The notes: generated from the sequence alone by a model not told the origin. Shown: positions 1 through 14,359, numbered from the stretch's first letter. The stretch: DNA of 64,000 nucleotides from Camarhynchus parvulus (GCF_901933205.1 NC_044571.1:11486420-11550419), one strand, 5' to 3'. Made by a program: numbers and translations.

Positions 1-3000
1 CAGTTTCCTTGGTTAGTAACGTGTGAATACATCACAATTTGGTGCTGCTTTTTGTGCTGCTATTTGTTATTTCATCCCAGAAGCATTTGGGAGAGTCTGT
101 GATACTCTGGAGAATTACTGTGTAGAACACAGAGAGCAGAGAAGACTTTAAGATGGTTATGATCCTTCCACAAAGACAATCTGTTCTTCACAAAGGATAA
201 ACAAAATATGTTAGCAAATGAAGTGAATCTCTGAGAAAGTGTGAAGCAATACAAACAGGGTTTAAATAGATCATGTACTTGCATAGAAAATAAAGTAGGA
301 TTGAATTTAGAAACACTTCAGTTAATAAATAGAGAGAAAATCCCAAATTTTCAATCAAGTGGATCAAGTTTGAGAAAATATATGCGTTTAACATCATCAC
401 CTTATTTTGAGTAGGAATTGATTGCAATGAGGAAAGTAAATGTTCCTCTTGATAAGCAGACAAATTGAATTTCAGAACCTAGATGCCATCCTTATAAGCT
501 CAGTAGAGCAAACCATTTCTCTGAATATAATCTATTGCTTAGTTTTCCTCAAAACACTTTCTGTGGGAGAACAGAATTCTGTGTTCACTGGACTGAATAG
601 TGTGAAATGTTGATGAATGGTAGGGGTTTTGGGTGGTTGGTTGGGGTTTTTGCTTTTTTTTTTCCACTTGGAAGGCAACATAGAACCCAACTCTTCAATT
701 TCTAGTTACATGCATTCTGGAACCAAGCTAAAGGTTACCTCTTTCTTCTGCTCGTTCTGTTCAAAATCTCTGCACGATGAAATGTGGCATTGAAATTTTT
801 AATTTGTTCATTTTGGTTTTGCTAAATGATATCTCCATCCTTATACTTTTCTGTCCTCTGATCACAAATGCTTATTACTCTCTACAGAGTTATTCCTCTT
901 CCCCTTTCACCAGGTCCTGGCTTAAAACCTATGTCCCACCAAGGAGCAGTCTGGACTGAGTGGTTTTCTCTCATGTCACTGATCAGCTTGTGCCCCCAGA
1001 CACGTCCCACTCCATCATGGGACATGCTCAGCCTCCATCCCAGCTCCAGAGAAACCCTGGCACACCTCCGAGTGCAGCTGAGTGCAACCTCTTGCTTCTC
1101 ACAGGCTCTCACCTGGCCTGTCACTCCTTTATCACAAACAGGAGGCTTTGTGCTGATCCATGCCTTTCAGGCATATGAATTTGAGATTGTCCTCTATGCA
1201 TAATTTTATACAAAGAGCATGATATTCTGCTTTTACAAATAAACAGGAAGGAAATTAGGCATTAGATAACAGCTGTTGAGCTTACTGTCAGCTATTTTGG
1301 AGCAAACTGTGACTAAATCTATGTAACAAAGGGGACTTGCATAAAGGAATTTACTTTATTCTTCATTATAATGCAAATCTCTGTGTCCTATTACTCCAGC
1401 TACAGTATTTTCTACCAAAATAGCTGATGATGCAAACCAGATTTCACTACTGCTGAAACCTTGCTCTCTGACATTTCTTCATTCATTTGGGGAAAAAGCC
1501 CACAATTTCCTTCCAAATATCTCCCCTAAAAGCTTTCAAGAGATAAGCATTTTTCCCCTGCTTTATTCTAATGTAAACTTGAACCCATAAAGTTTCATCA
1601 AAAGACTGTAAATCTTTCCCCTCCAGAAGTTATCTGCCATGTTTCTTCTTATCCTTTGGATGACTGCAGTAATTTTTATGCTGTGCTGTCGGCAGTGTAA
1701 TGTTAAGTGCTTCATTAATGATGATTTGTGCCATTGAAAAGTTTAAAATGGGCAGATCATGGCAAAGACCTGACATTATTTATTTTCACTCTTTGTATTA
1801 AACTCTGCAAAGAACATTTTAAGAGCAGTTTTGCTTCCACTTGGGGATGCCATAAGCAGTATTTCATATGCCATTGCCTCAGAGACAGCATTAACCAGGA
1901 CAACAATAATAATGGCTGCACACATTTCTAATAAATATTTGCATTTATTTGTAATAAAAGGGATACATTTCGCCGTGTGAAAGGAAGGAGATAAGTAGAG
2001 ATGCTTGTCTCAGTTTGGAATAAATGATAATTCCAGAAATTTTCTGCTTGTAGGGTTAAGAAGTAATAATTGTATCCCAAGGACCCGGGCCCTGCAGAGT
2101 GTGGTACAGCAGAGCAGCTGAGAGCAAATACAAACTGGGAGCTGGGAATTACCCTGGGGAACAGCTGGGGCTCCCTGGGCTTCCCTTCAGGTGAAAACAA
2201 GGGGATCTCACTTTCTTTGGAGGTGGGGAGGGATAGGAAGGAGCAGGAGGAAGGTGGGGATGCCTCAACACTTGGCTGTGTTGATGGATTTAGGTCCTGA
2301 CCTGGCTCGGTTTGGGACCTGGTCCTGGGCTCGGGATCCTGTCCAGCTTGTTACTTACCTGGAGAGTGAGCCAGGGGGCAGAACTTGTGGGATAAAATAG
2401 TCACAGCACAAATTAATACAGGAAAACTGAAAGATCTTTTTAACATTTCACTATCTGGTTTTTCCAATCCCCACACTATATTAGAATACAAGAGGAAGCA
2501 GAGGCTCATTTGCTAAGCAAAATTCTTTTTTTTGCTAAGACCAGCACAGGGTGGTATAATATGGTTTCTTTGCTTAACTACAATTTTTGCAACATGTCAA
2601 AAACCCATTAATTTGAAACAAATTAAAGGAAGTGTAATTTTTTGTCTACTTGATATATAAATGGGCATTTTAATCGAGCTAAAATTTCACATGACCTCAT
2701 TTAAACACAGGTAACACCAAGTGGTAGGTAATTTCATTTGTGTGTTTTGGCTCATTAGGACTGTATTTCTCTGGGGAGACTGAAGCTTAAGAATGTACAT
2801 TAGGAAACTGAAGAGAATTACTTCTGAAGATTCTGAGCCCTTGTCTATGGATTCCAAGGTGCCTTTCAGAAACAAATAATGAGAATAAACTCCATTTCAT
2901 AGTCAAAAAAAAGGTTAAAAATACAGTATGCCAAAAACCACTTTTAGGAGCAGTATTAAATAAGTTTGTAGGAAATGAAAGTTCAAACACAGTATTAAAG

Positions 3001-3584
3001 GGCTCTGAATTAAATACCCTAGAGAAATCAAATTGTTAATAAAGACTCTTAGATCCCCTTTACGATTAATGTTTCTTGGAACCTCGAAGAGGCCAGATTG
3101 CCTGTGCAATGTAAAATGTCACTGGAAAAATATTCATTTAATCAACATGGATTAAAATATATGAATCTTTGCCTAGTTCAACTCAGATGCAATAATTTTC
3201 CAGCACACATCTGTAGCAGTCAGATATCAGCCTGGATGAGTTTTGTGCTTAATAGTTCAATCATTCTTTGCTGTTCTTGTATGGGAAAAATCCAGAAATT
3301 AGTTTTATAAAGTGAAATTTTTCAGGAATTACAATTCCCACAATAGAAATGAAAACACAAATTACATGTTAGGGGCCCTCACCAGTTTCAGTGACCAGAC
3401 TGCTGCTTATTTTAATATGTCTGGGAAAAAAAAAAACCCACACAAATGGGTTTATGAGACAGGAATTATTTAGTACAGATTGTATTTAATTTTACACTTG
3501 GTCAACAAGCAAAATTTAATTTGATGGCAGAGAAAGAGAGTGCACAAGGAGGTGCTTACCACGTGGGGAGGGAGGGACCTCATG
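1..3584. other. Unique A+T-rich DNA, no gene recognised
   Basis: I see no coding exon, RNA gene or recognisable transposon here. The sequence is A+T-rich with frequent stops in all frames. Two patches are visibly richer in G+C, at about 870-1180 and 2070-2395. The second is purine-rich, with many GG runs around 2220-2265. Neither patch has a clear exon with paired splice sites. Short homopolymers occur, including a T run near 652-662 and an A run near 3427-3437. The stretch ends at the 6-bp target site of the LTR that follows. Confidence 0.6.
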
Positions 3585-3972
3585 TGTGATGGTGTTCGCA
3601 GGGGTCTGAGGATGAGGGAAGAGACGAGGATCTGACTCCATGTTTCAGAAGGTTGATTTATTATTTTATGATATATATTATATTAAAACTATACTAAAAG
3701 AATGGAAGAAAGGATTTCATCAGAAGGCTGGCTAAGAATAGAAAAAGAAAGAATCAATAACAAAGGCTTGTGTCTCGGATAGAGAGTCCGAGCCAGCTGA
3801 CTGTGATTGGCCATTAATTAGAAACAAAAACCACGTGAGACCAATCACAGATGCACCTGTTGCATTCCACAGCAGCAGATAATCATTGTTTACATTTTGT
3901 TCCTGAGGCCTCTCGGATTCTCAGGAGAAAAAATCCTAAGGAAAGGATTTTTCAGAAAATATCATGGCTACA
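3585..3972 (-). mobile_element. Solo ERVK-type LTR, 388 bp
   Basis: Solo long terminal repeat of an endogenous retrovirus, lying in minus orientation. It has TG...CA ends. The flanking hexamers are ctcatg (3579-3584) and ttcatg (3973-3978), a 6-bp target duplication with one mismatch, as expected for ERVK (class II) elements. On the minus strand a polyadenylation signal AATAAA lies at 3657-3662. CCAAT boxes occur on the minus strand at 3805-3810 and the plus strand at 3841-3845. No gag, pol or env sequence adjoins it, so it is most simply a solo LTR left after LTR-LTR recombination. From memory it belongs to a family abundant in passerines; the exact family name was not checked. Confidence 0.85.
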
Positions 3973-3978
3973 TTCATG

Positions 3979-5411
3979 AGGAGTCACCAGAATGGAAAAG
4001 GAAGGAGGGAAGTCCAGCTGGGGGAGCATGCCAGTGCTAGTTCCTGCTGGGATCCCTCCCATCTACCACACCTCTCCTGAGAAGAAATAGATCAACTTCT
4101 CACTCTCTCTGCAGGATGCAGCAACCTTGACACACTGCCATGCTGTGGCATGATGTGAAAGACAGTAAAAGAAAGGAATATGCTCACTCTAATTGGCAGG
4201 GGGAAAAAATAATGAAGAAGCAAAGATATTGTTGTGAATGAAATCTTGTTAGGGTGCAGGCTCACTTTAAGAGTTGTCCAAGTGGTGTTATTCCCAACAA
4301 ATCAAATTAATCTGAAGTCTTGATGTTTATATCCAGGATTATGATGACCTCACATGAGCCACAACTTGCTGGCAGCATTGACAATGGAAGAACTGATACT
4401 AAGAAACTCCCAACACATTTAAAGCAACACAGATGTCATATGTCTACTCCCAGTTAGCAGTACAAGACATTAGCAAGCTCAGTGATCAATTTTAAAAAGT
4501 TTTATAAATCCTGTATGCATCCATTTGCCTTCTGAATACCGAAACTGCCTTGTGGGTTCATTTTGCCCTCCCATTTTCTCCACCTAAAAGCAGCAGTTTG
4601 GGAGGCTCATTTCCATTACAGATGCTGTATGTGCATGAAAGGAGAGTGCCTGTGGAGAAAGCTCCATTTTAGATGTGCTCCCTGTGGAGTGCATTTTTTA
4701 TCAAAACCCATTTCTGATAAAACATGCTATTTGAGCTATTTTTCAGTTGTAAAGAATCTCTTGCAAAACTGCTGCAGTTGGGCCATAGTGTGTAAAGTCT
4801 GGGGTGCCCAAGATTTTGTGTATGAGTTAAAGCAGTGCTGGGGGAAGGTATGGGCTCCAGTCAGGACACTGCAAATCACAAATACAGCTACGTGGAATTT
4901 AAAAAATTTAATACATTACTCTCTTGAAATGTATCTGTAGAGAAATCAAAATAATTTGTCAATATATCCTGAGTTTCTGACTTCCACTCCTTCCCTTCTT
5001 CCCAAGTAAAATGAAAATATTTTTAGACCTAGTTTTATCTAGATTTTCCACCATAAACCTGTATCTGTTTGCAGATTTCAGATAGACCAACCTGTGGAAA
5101 TCTCAGCTGTTATATTTTCACATATGAGGGAGTTAGGTAGATGAGGAAAATGCTTTCCAGGCCCACTTTGAAAAAAAGCTAAAGTAAATATCCTGTTCAT
5201 GTGAAATATCTGAGGCTCCATACACAGAGAAAAGTGGATGCCTGTCCCAGAGGAAACACTTCAGGGACAGTTAATGCCTCATCACCTTGGTCATCAGAAA
5301 CTCAACAAAACTTATAAGCAATTCATCCTGTGGAAACCACAATCCATTAGTTCCCATTCTCATGACAGTAGAATCTAAACCAAACTTCCTGACTTCTGTG
5401 TCGAGTGATTG
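3979..5411. other. Intervening unique DNA, no gene recognised
   Basis: No repeat family or gene is recognised. A 125-codon frame at 4563-4940 is open but begins with TTG, has no flanking splice signals and shows no domain I know. It is treated as chance. The stretch ends where the 3' terminus of the next CR1 begins. Confidence 0.5.
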
Positions 5412-6035
5412 TAGAATCACAGAATGTTTTGGGTTGGAGGGGACCTTGAAGATCATCTGCTTCCAGCCCTCCTGCCAAGGGCAGGGAAACCTTGCCCTAG
5501 AGCAGACCCAAGGCTCCATTATCCTGGCCTGGAACACCTCTAGGGATGGGGCATCCACAACCTCTGCCAGTGCCCCACAACCCTCTCAGTAAAGTATTTC
5601 TTCCTAATATCTAATCTAAATCTACTCTCCTCTGCTTAAGATCATTCCCTCATGCTCTTGTAAAAAAATCCCTGTCTCTGTCTCTCTTGTGGGCTCCCTT
5701 TAGGTACTGGAAGGAGCTCTAAGGTCTCCCTGGAGCCTTCTCTTCTTCAAGATGGACAACCTCAACTCTCTGCCCATCTTCATGGGAGAGGTGTTCTGTT
5801 CCTCTGATCATCTTCATGGTCTTTCTCAAGCCATGAGAAAGGTCTCCAAGAGGTCCATGTTCTTCCTGTCCTGGGATCCCAGAACTTCATGGATGACTCC
5901 AGGAGGGTCTCACCAGGGCAGAGGGGCTGAATCCCCTCCCTTGACCCACTGCTGATGTGACACAGTCCAGGATACATTTGCCATTTGCACATTGCTGGGT
6001 CATGCTGAGCTTCTTGTGAACCTTTGTCACGTTCC
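5412..6035 (-). mobile_element. CR1 LINE, 3' part, minus orientation
   Basis: Read on the minus strand, this is the 3' end of an avian CR1 non-LTR retrotransposon. It contains the remains of the end of ORF2 and the 3' untranslated region with its usual phrases (a CCTTGGCAGGAGGG-type block). It ends in the CR1 terminus at 5412, where the plus strand reads tagaatcacagaatg. The 5' side fades out near 6035, giving a 5'-truncated copy of about 620 bp, which is normal for CR1. The coding remnant is broken by stops, so it cannot mobilise itself. The right boundary is approximate. Confidence 0.9.
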
Positions 6036-9000
6036 TGCAGGCAGTAATTATCAGTCTTAAAAATAACTAGGCTTTCTTTGTTCTTATCAGTGACAGAAAT
6101 GCTACCCCAGTGTCTCAGCACTCTGGATGAGTGGGAAGAAAGCAAGCAGCAGACAAGGCAGACAAAATTGGAAGTAATCATGAAAATGTACAGGCTTGAG
6201 GGGGTGGAAGGGAGGGAGAAAAAATCATCCTCATTTGAGAGGAAGAACTTGGAGAAACTGAGAAATATGGTAAAGCATGACACAGTACTAATGGTCAGCA
6301 AATGTAGGTGTTGGTGCTTCTTCTATAAAAGGAGAAAATTTGGGAGCTGATCTTTATCTCACAGAATTGTTTAGAGAGGACAAGGCAATAAAGGAAGGAA
6401 AAGCAGTGTGCTGTGCTGTGGCCTAAATTGAGTATATATTTTTTTCCTTAAATTAAGATGGGGTATTTTTGAATTTTTATTCCCTAATAAGGGAATGTCA
6501 TGGTTCCCTGGCAAATATGAGTTCCTCTGTCCATGGTTCCTCTGTGAAATATCAGTTTGTTAACACCAGTGATAATTTTGATAGATAGACTGAAACATTT
6601 TCAGTCATACATTAAAGAGAAGGAAGTTTATTAAAGGAATTTTTCTTCCAATTTTTTTATTAGGTCAGCATAAATTCAGCAGTTTTTGGCAGTTTGAATA
6701 AAAAAGCCATATACTGTGTGAATCAAACTCATGTCCTCTTTCAAACACTGAGGTTTTTTCTTATGAAAAATATCTATATTTGTGAAGCCAGAATATTTTT
6801 GCATACTTTGCCTACAGAAAATGCAGGAAGTCATACAGGTGCAGTAAATCAATATGCCACATCTATGAAATGACCATGTGTGGTATTTTAGCTTGAACCA
6901 GGATTGCACTTTTGTCTTGCTTGCTGCATCTCACATCAGATTTGTCCTGGAGGATGCAAACAGATTCCTTGATGAAAGTGAACTGGCAGACACTGCCCCG
7001 GTGGCTGTGTAAGGCACTTCAGCTGCTAATGAGCAATTAATGCACAAAGCCAGAGCAAAGCTGCTCTGGGAGAGCCCCCCCAGGTTCCTGTGGTGTGTTT
7101 GACCTGGACTGCTGCAATCAGCAGATCTGCATCAGCAGTCTTGGTGATGGGAACAGCTCCAAAGTGCCAGCACTGAGTGCTCCAGGCAGCGCCAGCCCAC
7201 GGGGATTAAAGTGCATTTCCCAGTCCTGGCTGGGGATGCCCAGCCTGTCCTGTTTGACATCTGGAGCCACAGCCAGGGGCTGAGCCAAGGTGCAGCTCCA
7301 GAGCTCCCTGGCCTGCGCAGCTTGGGGTCAGGGTGGTTGGGTCTGTTATCTCCTTTCTCCATTATCCTGGTAGAGACTGCTTGTCCAGGAGTGCAGGCAC
7401 AGCTGGAGAGGAAAAACTGCCCCTATGCTTGGACACTCAGAGGATGAGTTATTTGGGGTTTGTTTTTTATGTCTCCTGAGAGCCCAATGTGTCTGTCTGC
7501 ATGGTGCCTGTCTGACAAATAGAAAGCCCTGCTTCTGCTGCTTTTCAGAAGTCACATCTGCCTCAGAAAAATAGGATGTCTTCCCTGAATATACATTAAC
7601 CATTCCTATAAACTCTGCTTTAAATTCAGGTTAAACAGATAATGCATGAGAAGCCATAAGTTACTGGTAATGTGTACAAGGATGTTGTACCTTCTTCAAG
7701 GCAAACACAAAATTAAGGAAAAACAGAGCAAGGTATAGAGAGAAGGGCTCAATTTATTAAAGTAACATTTTATTTTTTTTACTAAAAAAATGTCTGCTTT
7801 CTCAGGTGTAAGGCCTCATTCCAAGGGCTTTATTTTTAATGAGAAGAAACCACCTTGAAAAAAAGCACAGTAGTATATAACCACACTAGGCAGACAGCTT
7901 TGTTAAATGATTTTTCCCTTCATAGATTTCTCAGGCATCTTAGACCATATGTGTGAGCAATATAGCACATACAGAAAACATTTTCATTCTGGACACAGAG
8001 GTTGGAACACATATCACCACACAGACATTTGCACTCATTAATAATAAGTACATGTATACTCACATGCACAGCCAAATAAGCTTCTGTCTTTTGCTATTCT
8101 GGTTTGTGTACAGCTATAGAAGTATCAGTATCTATATCATTTTACCCATCTATATTTCTTTTTATGAATGATAAATAATTAGTGGTGTAGCTATAAAGCT
8201 TATGTATTTCTAGCCAATGACACCTTCAAGGTTCCTCTGCTGCCTACTGCTTGACCTTGGTTTAAAAGCACACAGAATGGAAACCTTGAAACCAAGATCA
8301 GCAGGATTCATTCTGACAGAAAACAGATGCAGCACAATGGAGAAAAATACACATTTAATTTTAATCCTTTTTTTTTTAACAGCTTTACTATTATCAGTTT
8401 TTAAAAAAAATCTTAAAGTACAGACTGTCCTTCACACAAGTATCATACCTTTAATACTCCAATCAAGTTTTGATTGGATAACATTGTGACTACAGTCACT
8501 AGCAATGTCTACATTATTCCTCCCTTTGGGCAGGGTAGCAGGAGAGCAATGTGGAAGTAAAATAACAAAGGGCTGTGGCCTTAAAATGACCCTTCTTAAT
8601 GGAAGATGCCTGACTTCATAGAAGTACAGTAAGAGGCATTTTATTTCATAATATTTGGACAGGAAGGTTACAAGACTGCAATATAGATAGATGACACACA
8701 GTGATGTGACCTTAAGGATCTGCTTTTGTCTCACATTACGTTTCAATTTTATGTTCTGGCTCAAGCCACCCAATCTTAGGTAGGGCTTAATGGGCTTCTT
8801 GTTTTCTGAAGGGGAATGAAAACAATTATCTTTACAAAGTGGGGAACAGTGTTTGAGATCATGTCACGTGTCACTGGTGTGGGTCCATGGAATGGACAAA
8901 CCCCTGCCTGGCTCTCCAGCTGCACTTGTCCATGGGAAATCATGGCTGGAGAGAGAAGTCTGCTGAAGTCTTCCCACCAGAATGACTGCTTGCATCATTT

Positions 9001-12000
9001 GGTGCTTGTATAGACAAGAAAATATAAACCTTTGGTGATATTGATTGGTAATTTGGTGCTTTTATTAGGAAGAAAAGAAACCTTTGCTGCAGTTTTTGGC
9101 AAAATAAAAATGAAGGGATGCTTAAATAATGAAGAGAGGCAGCTTGTGTATTCTGGATTGCTCAAGCTGTTGGTGACTAAAGAAGGAATGTCATAATAGT
9201 GCTAAAGCATAAGGAAAAAGAATATAGGACAGTGTTCATAAGGAAAGCAGCAATACTTAAAAGAATTAACTTAGAATAGTGCTATAAAGGACTGGCATTG
9301 TATTTGAGTGGAAAAATGGATGTATTCTAAAAGGATAGAAAAAGACACATAATTGTTGTGGGAACAACTGGCAGACAGTGTACATATCCAGAGTCCATTC
9401 TTCATCAGAGTATGTGGGTATGGTTTGTAAAGACAGGAAGGTCTTGAAAATGATGTGTGTAATTTAAAGAGTCACAGAGTGAATCTTTGAATTTTGGAAG
9501 CACATGAAAATTAATTGACCTATTCCTTTGGTTTGGAATTTTCTTTATCTTACAAAAGTCTTACAATTAAGCACATAAATTAATTACAATTATAAATGCT
9601 TGAAGACACAATATAACAACAACTCTTGAGCCAACTTTGACAAAGGAAAAGATGGCTAACAAATTGGAAAAGTGGGAGAAATGAATTGTTGTGACAATTG
9701 AATCTTTCTGTCATGCCACAAGAATTTCTGCAACAGAAAAGACTATTCCTTTCTTTTTCACGAGCGTTATAAAATCTAGTAACACATGACTCAGACCTCC
9801 TCCATTTGTGAAAATAGAACTGTTTTCCAGTGCACATGCACAGACTTTTACTAGTTACATGTAGAAGGTTAAAGATTGTTAGAGAATTTCTGAAATTGTT
9901 CCATTCTGTAAATTACATAAAAGCAGCAAGCAGACATCCAGAGGTTTCTTCATCACATGTTAAGTATCACACCATCCTCTTTTCTGTAATGGGCATCTTT
10001 ATGGACCTCAAATCACCAATGTGGTTTCTTTCCAAGCCCTTTCCCAAAGTTTCTATTTATCCAATTTAGTTCTAGTCTGATTATGCTCTCAAGTCCTGTA
10101 ATTAGGCTCCGCAAAGGCAGAAATTGCCTGATGTTTCAAGCCTCCTTCTGCTGTTTTCAAGCATCACCATGTCATGGCTGGCCTCACAGTTCAGCACAGA
10201 GCAAACTTCTCTTTTTCACTTTTAATAGGAGATTCATTCTTCATTTCTTTAGGGATCACTGCCTTCAGGTACAGCTAGAGAGTCTTTGTCATGCTGATTT
10301 AGTAAGCTCTTTTTTATCTTTGCTTCCATTTCTGAGTGCACACATACTTAATACATTCATACCCATACCTGGATACATCAGAAGCTCCAAAATATTTGAT
10401 TGTAAAGCTAAGTAAAATATAGGCAAGAAAGTGCTTTATTTATTCTGGGAATACAATTATGTATAGTTGAATAGAAGACTCTGCTGTATAACTACACACA
10501 GCTTTTTTTTTCCTTTTCTGTTTTCTTCTTTATAAAAATGAATTTTTCTGTAGGAAAATGTGCTGGTAATAATGAGAGCTCTAAGCACAAAATGTCTGAT
10601 AATTACAAGAGCAATGAGAAGAGAAGCAAGATAGATAGAAGAATAAAGGCACTGAAAGAAAGGCAGAAAAAATCGTGGAAACTGCACACAGGCCTGGGAG
10701 CATACTATTGAATCTGAACATAGACTTTATTTATGTAATTTTATCAATTACTCCTAATTACAAGAGTGAATGCTGGCAGAGACAGAAAATACTTGACTGA
10801 ATTTTCATGCTTGCATTTTTCTCTTCTTATTTCTTTTTATTGCTAAACAACTTAAATTAATGTTTAGTTAGGATCATTTAATCTATAAAATCATAAATTC
10901 CCTATAGCATGTTTTGAAAGGCAAAATAATCTCCTAACCTGAGAGATGAGTAAGAGGAGCCTGAGGTATTTTTATCAAAGCAGCCTAAGAAATGGTGCAT
11001 TGCAGACCTCAGCTGAGATAGTGCAATTAAAGGGAAAGTCAATTGATCACAGGAAGAGAAGGACAAATATAAACAGTTTTTTTGTCAATTAGACATCTAA
11101 ATTATTGTGTGGGATTCACAGTTTTCAGGAAAGGTTAAGGGAAGAGACTTTGTGATTCAAGAACCAATATCTCTTGAGGAATGCATTGCTGATCCTCTGA
11201 CCAGTTTTCCACCCTTAGGCTGATGGAACAAAAGCTGGGGACCAGTGTCCTCAGCTGGTATGCTGGGTAGGATGTGTCATTGCTTCCTACTGCACTAAAC
11301 CATCATTAATTTGGTAGCAAGGGATGTATTTCACTCTTCAAAACAATGAAACCAGTTAGAGATGATGTTTTGGGGTTTTTTACATGAACTGACCTTCACA
11401 GGCTCACGCACTTGGCAAAACCTTTGCTTTCTATTTTAGTTTTAGAATGGTTCTTTAAGCTGCTTGCTCACAAGTAGAAAGTTCCCATTGGAAGCTTCTG
11501 TTCTTTTTGAAGAACTATTCGTGAATGGGCCAGGTGTCATTTTCTTATCTTTTGAAGTGGTGTAGCTCAAGGAGTCTGGTTCAGGTTTAAATTAACCTAA
11601 AGTTCTTGTAGGCAAACACAAAGCACTGACAGTTCTATGAATAAAGAGAAGGTCTATAAATAAAGAGAAGACAATTATTCATATACTCTGAAATGTATAC
11701 TGATCACTGAGAAATAAGAAATGGACTTCAGAATATTGAAATACATAGGAGACACTGTCTTAATTAGATTTCTGTATCAATTTAGAGCTTAGAAGAACAT
11801 CAAAAGGCTTGATTCAAAAAGAAAAAAACCAATACCTTGATTTGCTAAGTAACAGCTGACAGTTTCATTTTACTGCCATCTTCTAGATTGTAATTTGACA
11901 ACAAGTTTTTTTTCTATTTTAAATGAGGTTCTGTAATAAGTCCTACATTACACTGAAATAAATAAGATTTTAACTTTGGCTTTGTTCAAGATCTTAGGTC

Positions 12001-14359
12001 AGAAATTTAATTTTTTAAATGATTTATCTTGAAATTAATATATCCAAGCTACTGTTTAAGCATTAAAACTATCTTTCCTTCCAAAATAATGTGATTTATG
12101 TAATATCTGAAAATATGGAAAAAAGTATGAGGTTCCTGCTTATCAGCTGAGTTAAGCAGTTCAGCAAGTTAGACTTCAAGCATTTAGGAATTTTTATGAA
12201 ATGCACAGCTTGCATCTATACTTCCTGGCCAGTATGTATATCTGGACTTGGCCATACTTTACTGGCAGTGCAGGCAGCTGCCTCCCTTGTCAGTGCTCAC
12301 CTCCAACCAGGTAACAGAATGACCTGGATCTGGGAATCCACAGTTGCCCATAGCATTACAGGCATTCTGCATTTATACAATAATCATAAGTCACTTTGGG
12401 CAGTCCATTTTCAGAAGGTGACTGCCTTGCTCTCCAGACTGAAATCTCTATTCTCTCAGCCTTGTGACTCATAATGCACCTTTAGTCATATTTTAACCTT
12501 CAGCATTGCATTCTCTGTCACATTTCATTGCTTAATACATGCTGTTGAACACAGCAACACCACAGCACCAGATAAACCCCAGTGACTTCTGCATGAAAAA
12601 CAACTTCACTCAGCTTTTTAATAAGAGTTCCTTTTAATTTGAATGCTTAATATGAATGTTCCCTGTAATATGAATGTTGCATTCATGCCCTTGACATACT
12701 TGCTCAATAATAATAGCAACAATACTGTCTATATATAGAAGGGTAAAACAGGTTATTTTTTGCCATATTATAAAACCATATTGGTTCACTGGGTTTCATC
12801 TCATTTGACTTAATACCTTTTTTTTGGGGGGGCGCTCAATTGAGCTATAAAACACAACAGATTTGAGGATATTTCAGGAATGACTTGAATCTCTTTATAT
12901 TCAAAGACACCTTCGCTACCTTTTTGTATTTTATTTGGAATTTAATGAAATAACGGTAGCTGGGGAGAGATAAAGGAGCTCCAGAATGCAGCTGGTATTT
13001 CAGATGCAGCAATAATCTATTCTATGACTTTAAAAACCATATGGATTTACAAACCTACATTCTATGGCAAACAAAAAGGTCCTGGGCTTTTTCAAAAAAG
13101 AGAAGATAGTGAGCAATATGATATGGAGTTGATAATCCTTACCAGTCACACATCACATTAATAAAAAGATAATGGGATTTTACCTGATATAGTCGAGGCA
13201 ATTTTTTTAAAAATTTGTCTTTCAGCTGTTTTCACCTTTTGCTCAGTGTTCACCTCAACCACGATTCCACTTAGATTTCAGAACCTGCTTGTAAGGATTT
13301 AGCGAAATTCATTGGAAAACCTCCTTTATAGAGAAGTGTATGGAAGTTTATGGAAGAGGTGATAAGCTTTACTCACATCCTAGTGAGGGACAGTGAGAGA
13401 CTGAGTGGGATACTGGCAAATAGGCTGATCACTGCAACTGTGGCCAATGAAAAGCATCATTAAATTCTCTAGCCTTTGCTTCATTAATAGTTACTACATG
13501 CTATGGCCTTATTTTCACACCACAATGGGCAGGAATGGGAGCTTGGCCAAACCTCTGGAGAAGTGAGCTGTGGTGTGGGGGCATGGACCACACTGAGTCC
13601 CCTTGGGTCAGCAGGCAGAGGCAGCTCCCTTACCTGCAGTTGTTTGCACTGCTGTTTCCTCCAAATGAGGGGATTTGGAGGAAAGAAGTGGTGGGCATGA
13701 AGAATTTATTTCCTGCTAAGTCATTCCAGTTGCATGGTAGCTTAAAGCAGTTCCCAGCCATAAGAGTGAAACTGCAGGTGCTGACAGACACTGCTCCTTC
13801 CCTCTGAACATGGGCCACAGCACCACTGTATCTGCCCAAACTGAGCTCCTTATAACCTCCTTAGCAGCCCTTCAATTAATTAGAAAATTTGCAAGTAGCT
13901 TTCTAGCTTTAATCTGCTTGCTTTCATCCTTTTCCTGCCACTTTGATGAATTGCCAGACAGGATAAGCAAGTGGCAAGACAAATACTTTCAGAGGTGGGA
14001 AAGTATCAGGTTCACAGTGCAGAAAATGCATGTCCTCCAGTGATGGAGTCTAAATTTTAATTTAGCAACTCTTATTTCTGGGAAAGAGTAAAAGGATATC
14101 ACATTTCATCCAGTCTACTAGATGTATTTAAATTAGCATTCTAATTTGGATCTGGAGTAAACTCTTGAAACTCTGCACTCAGAGGGTGAATGCCAAGTCT
14201 CCAGCTGGAATGGCTTCACTCTAGGGGTTGGTTTCTGTTGCCCTGTCTGACCTGCAGTGTGGCTGTAAACAGGCACAACAACTGAGAATCTCAAAGCTCA
14301 GACAGAGCAAGCAGCTCTGGCTGATGCTGCAGGAGAGCTGCTTAGCTCTGTTCATTCAT
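6036..14359. other. Long unique stretch, no gene recognised
   Basis: About 8.3 kb without a recognised gene or clear transposon. It is mostly A+T-rich, with a G+C-richer patch at about 6990-7440 and a smaller one at 13500-13660. Overlapping short frames on both strands in the first patch follow from its base composition. Small features are an imperfect 19-bp tandem duplication at 11634-11670 and a T8 G7 run at about 12818-12832. I see no tRNA or snRNA motif. Confidence 0.5.
11634..11670. repeat. 19-bp tandem duplication
   Basis: The unit starting tctatgaataaagagaag at 11634 is repeated from 11653 as tctataaataaagagaag, with one substitution. It is a simple local duplication with no evident function. 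Confidence 0.85.

Noticed and set aside
4563..4940. 125-codon Cys-rich open frame
   Set aside because: It starts with TTG, not ATG, has no recognised domain and no splice context. A frame of this length is expected by chance in 64 kb.
5780..6301. 173-codon minus-strand frame
   Set aside because: It starts with TTG, about half of it lies inside the CR1 fragment, and the translation does not follow the CR1 polymerase. It is a chance frame.
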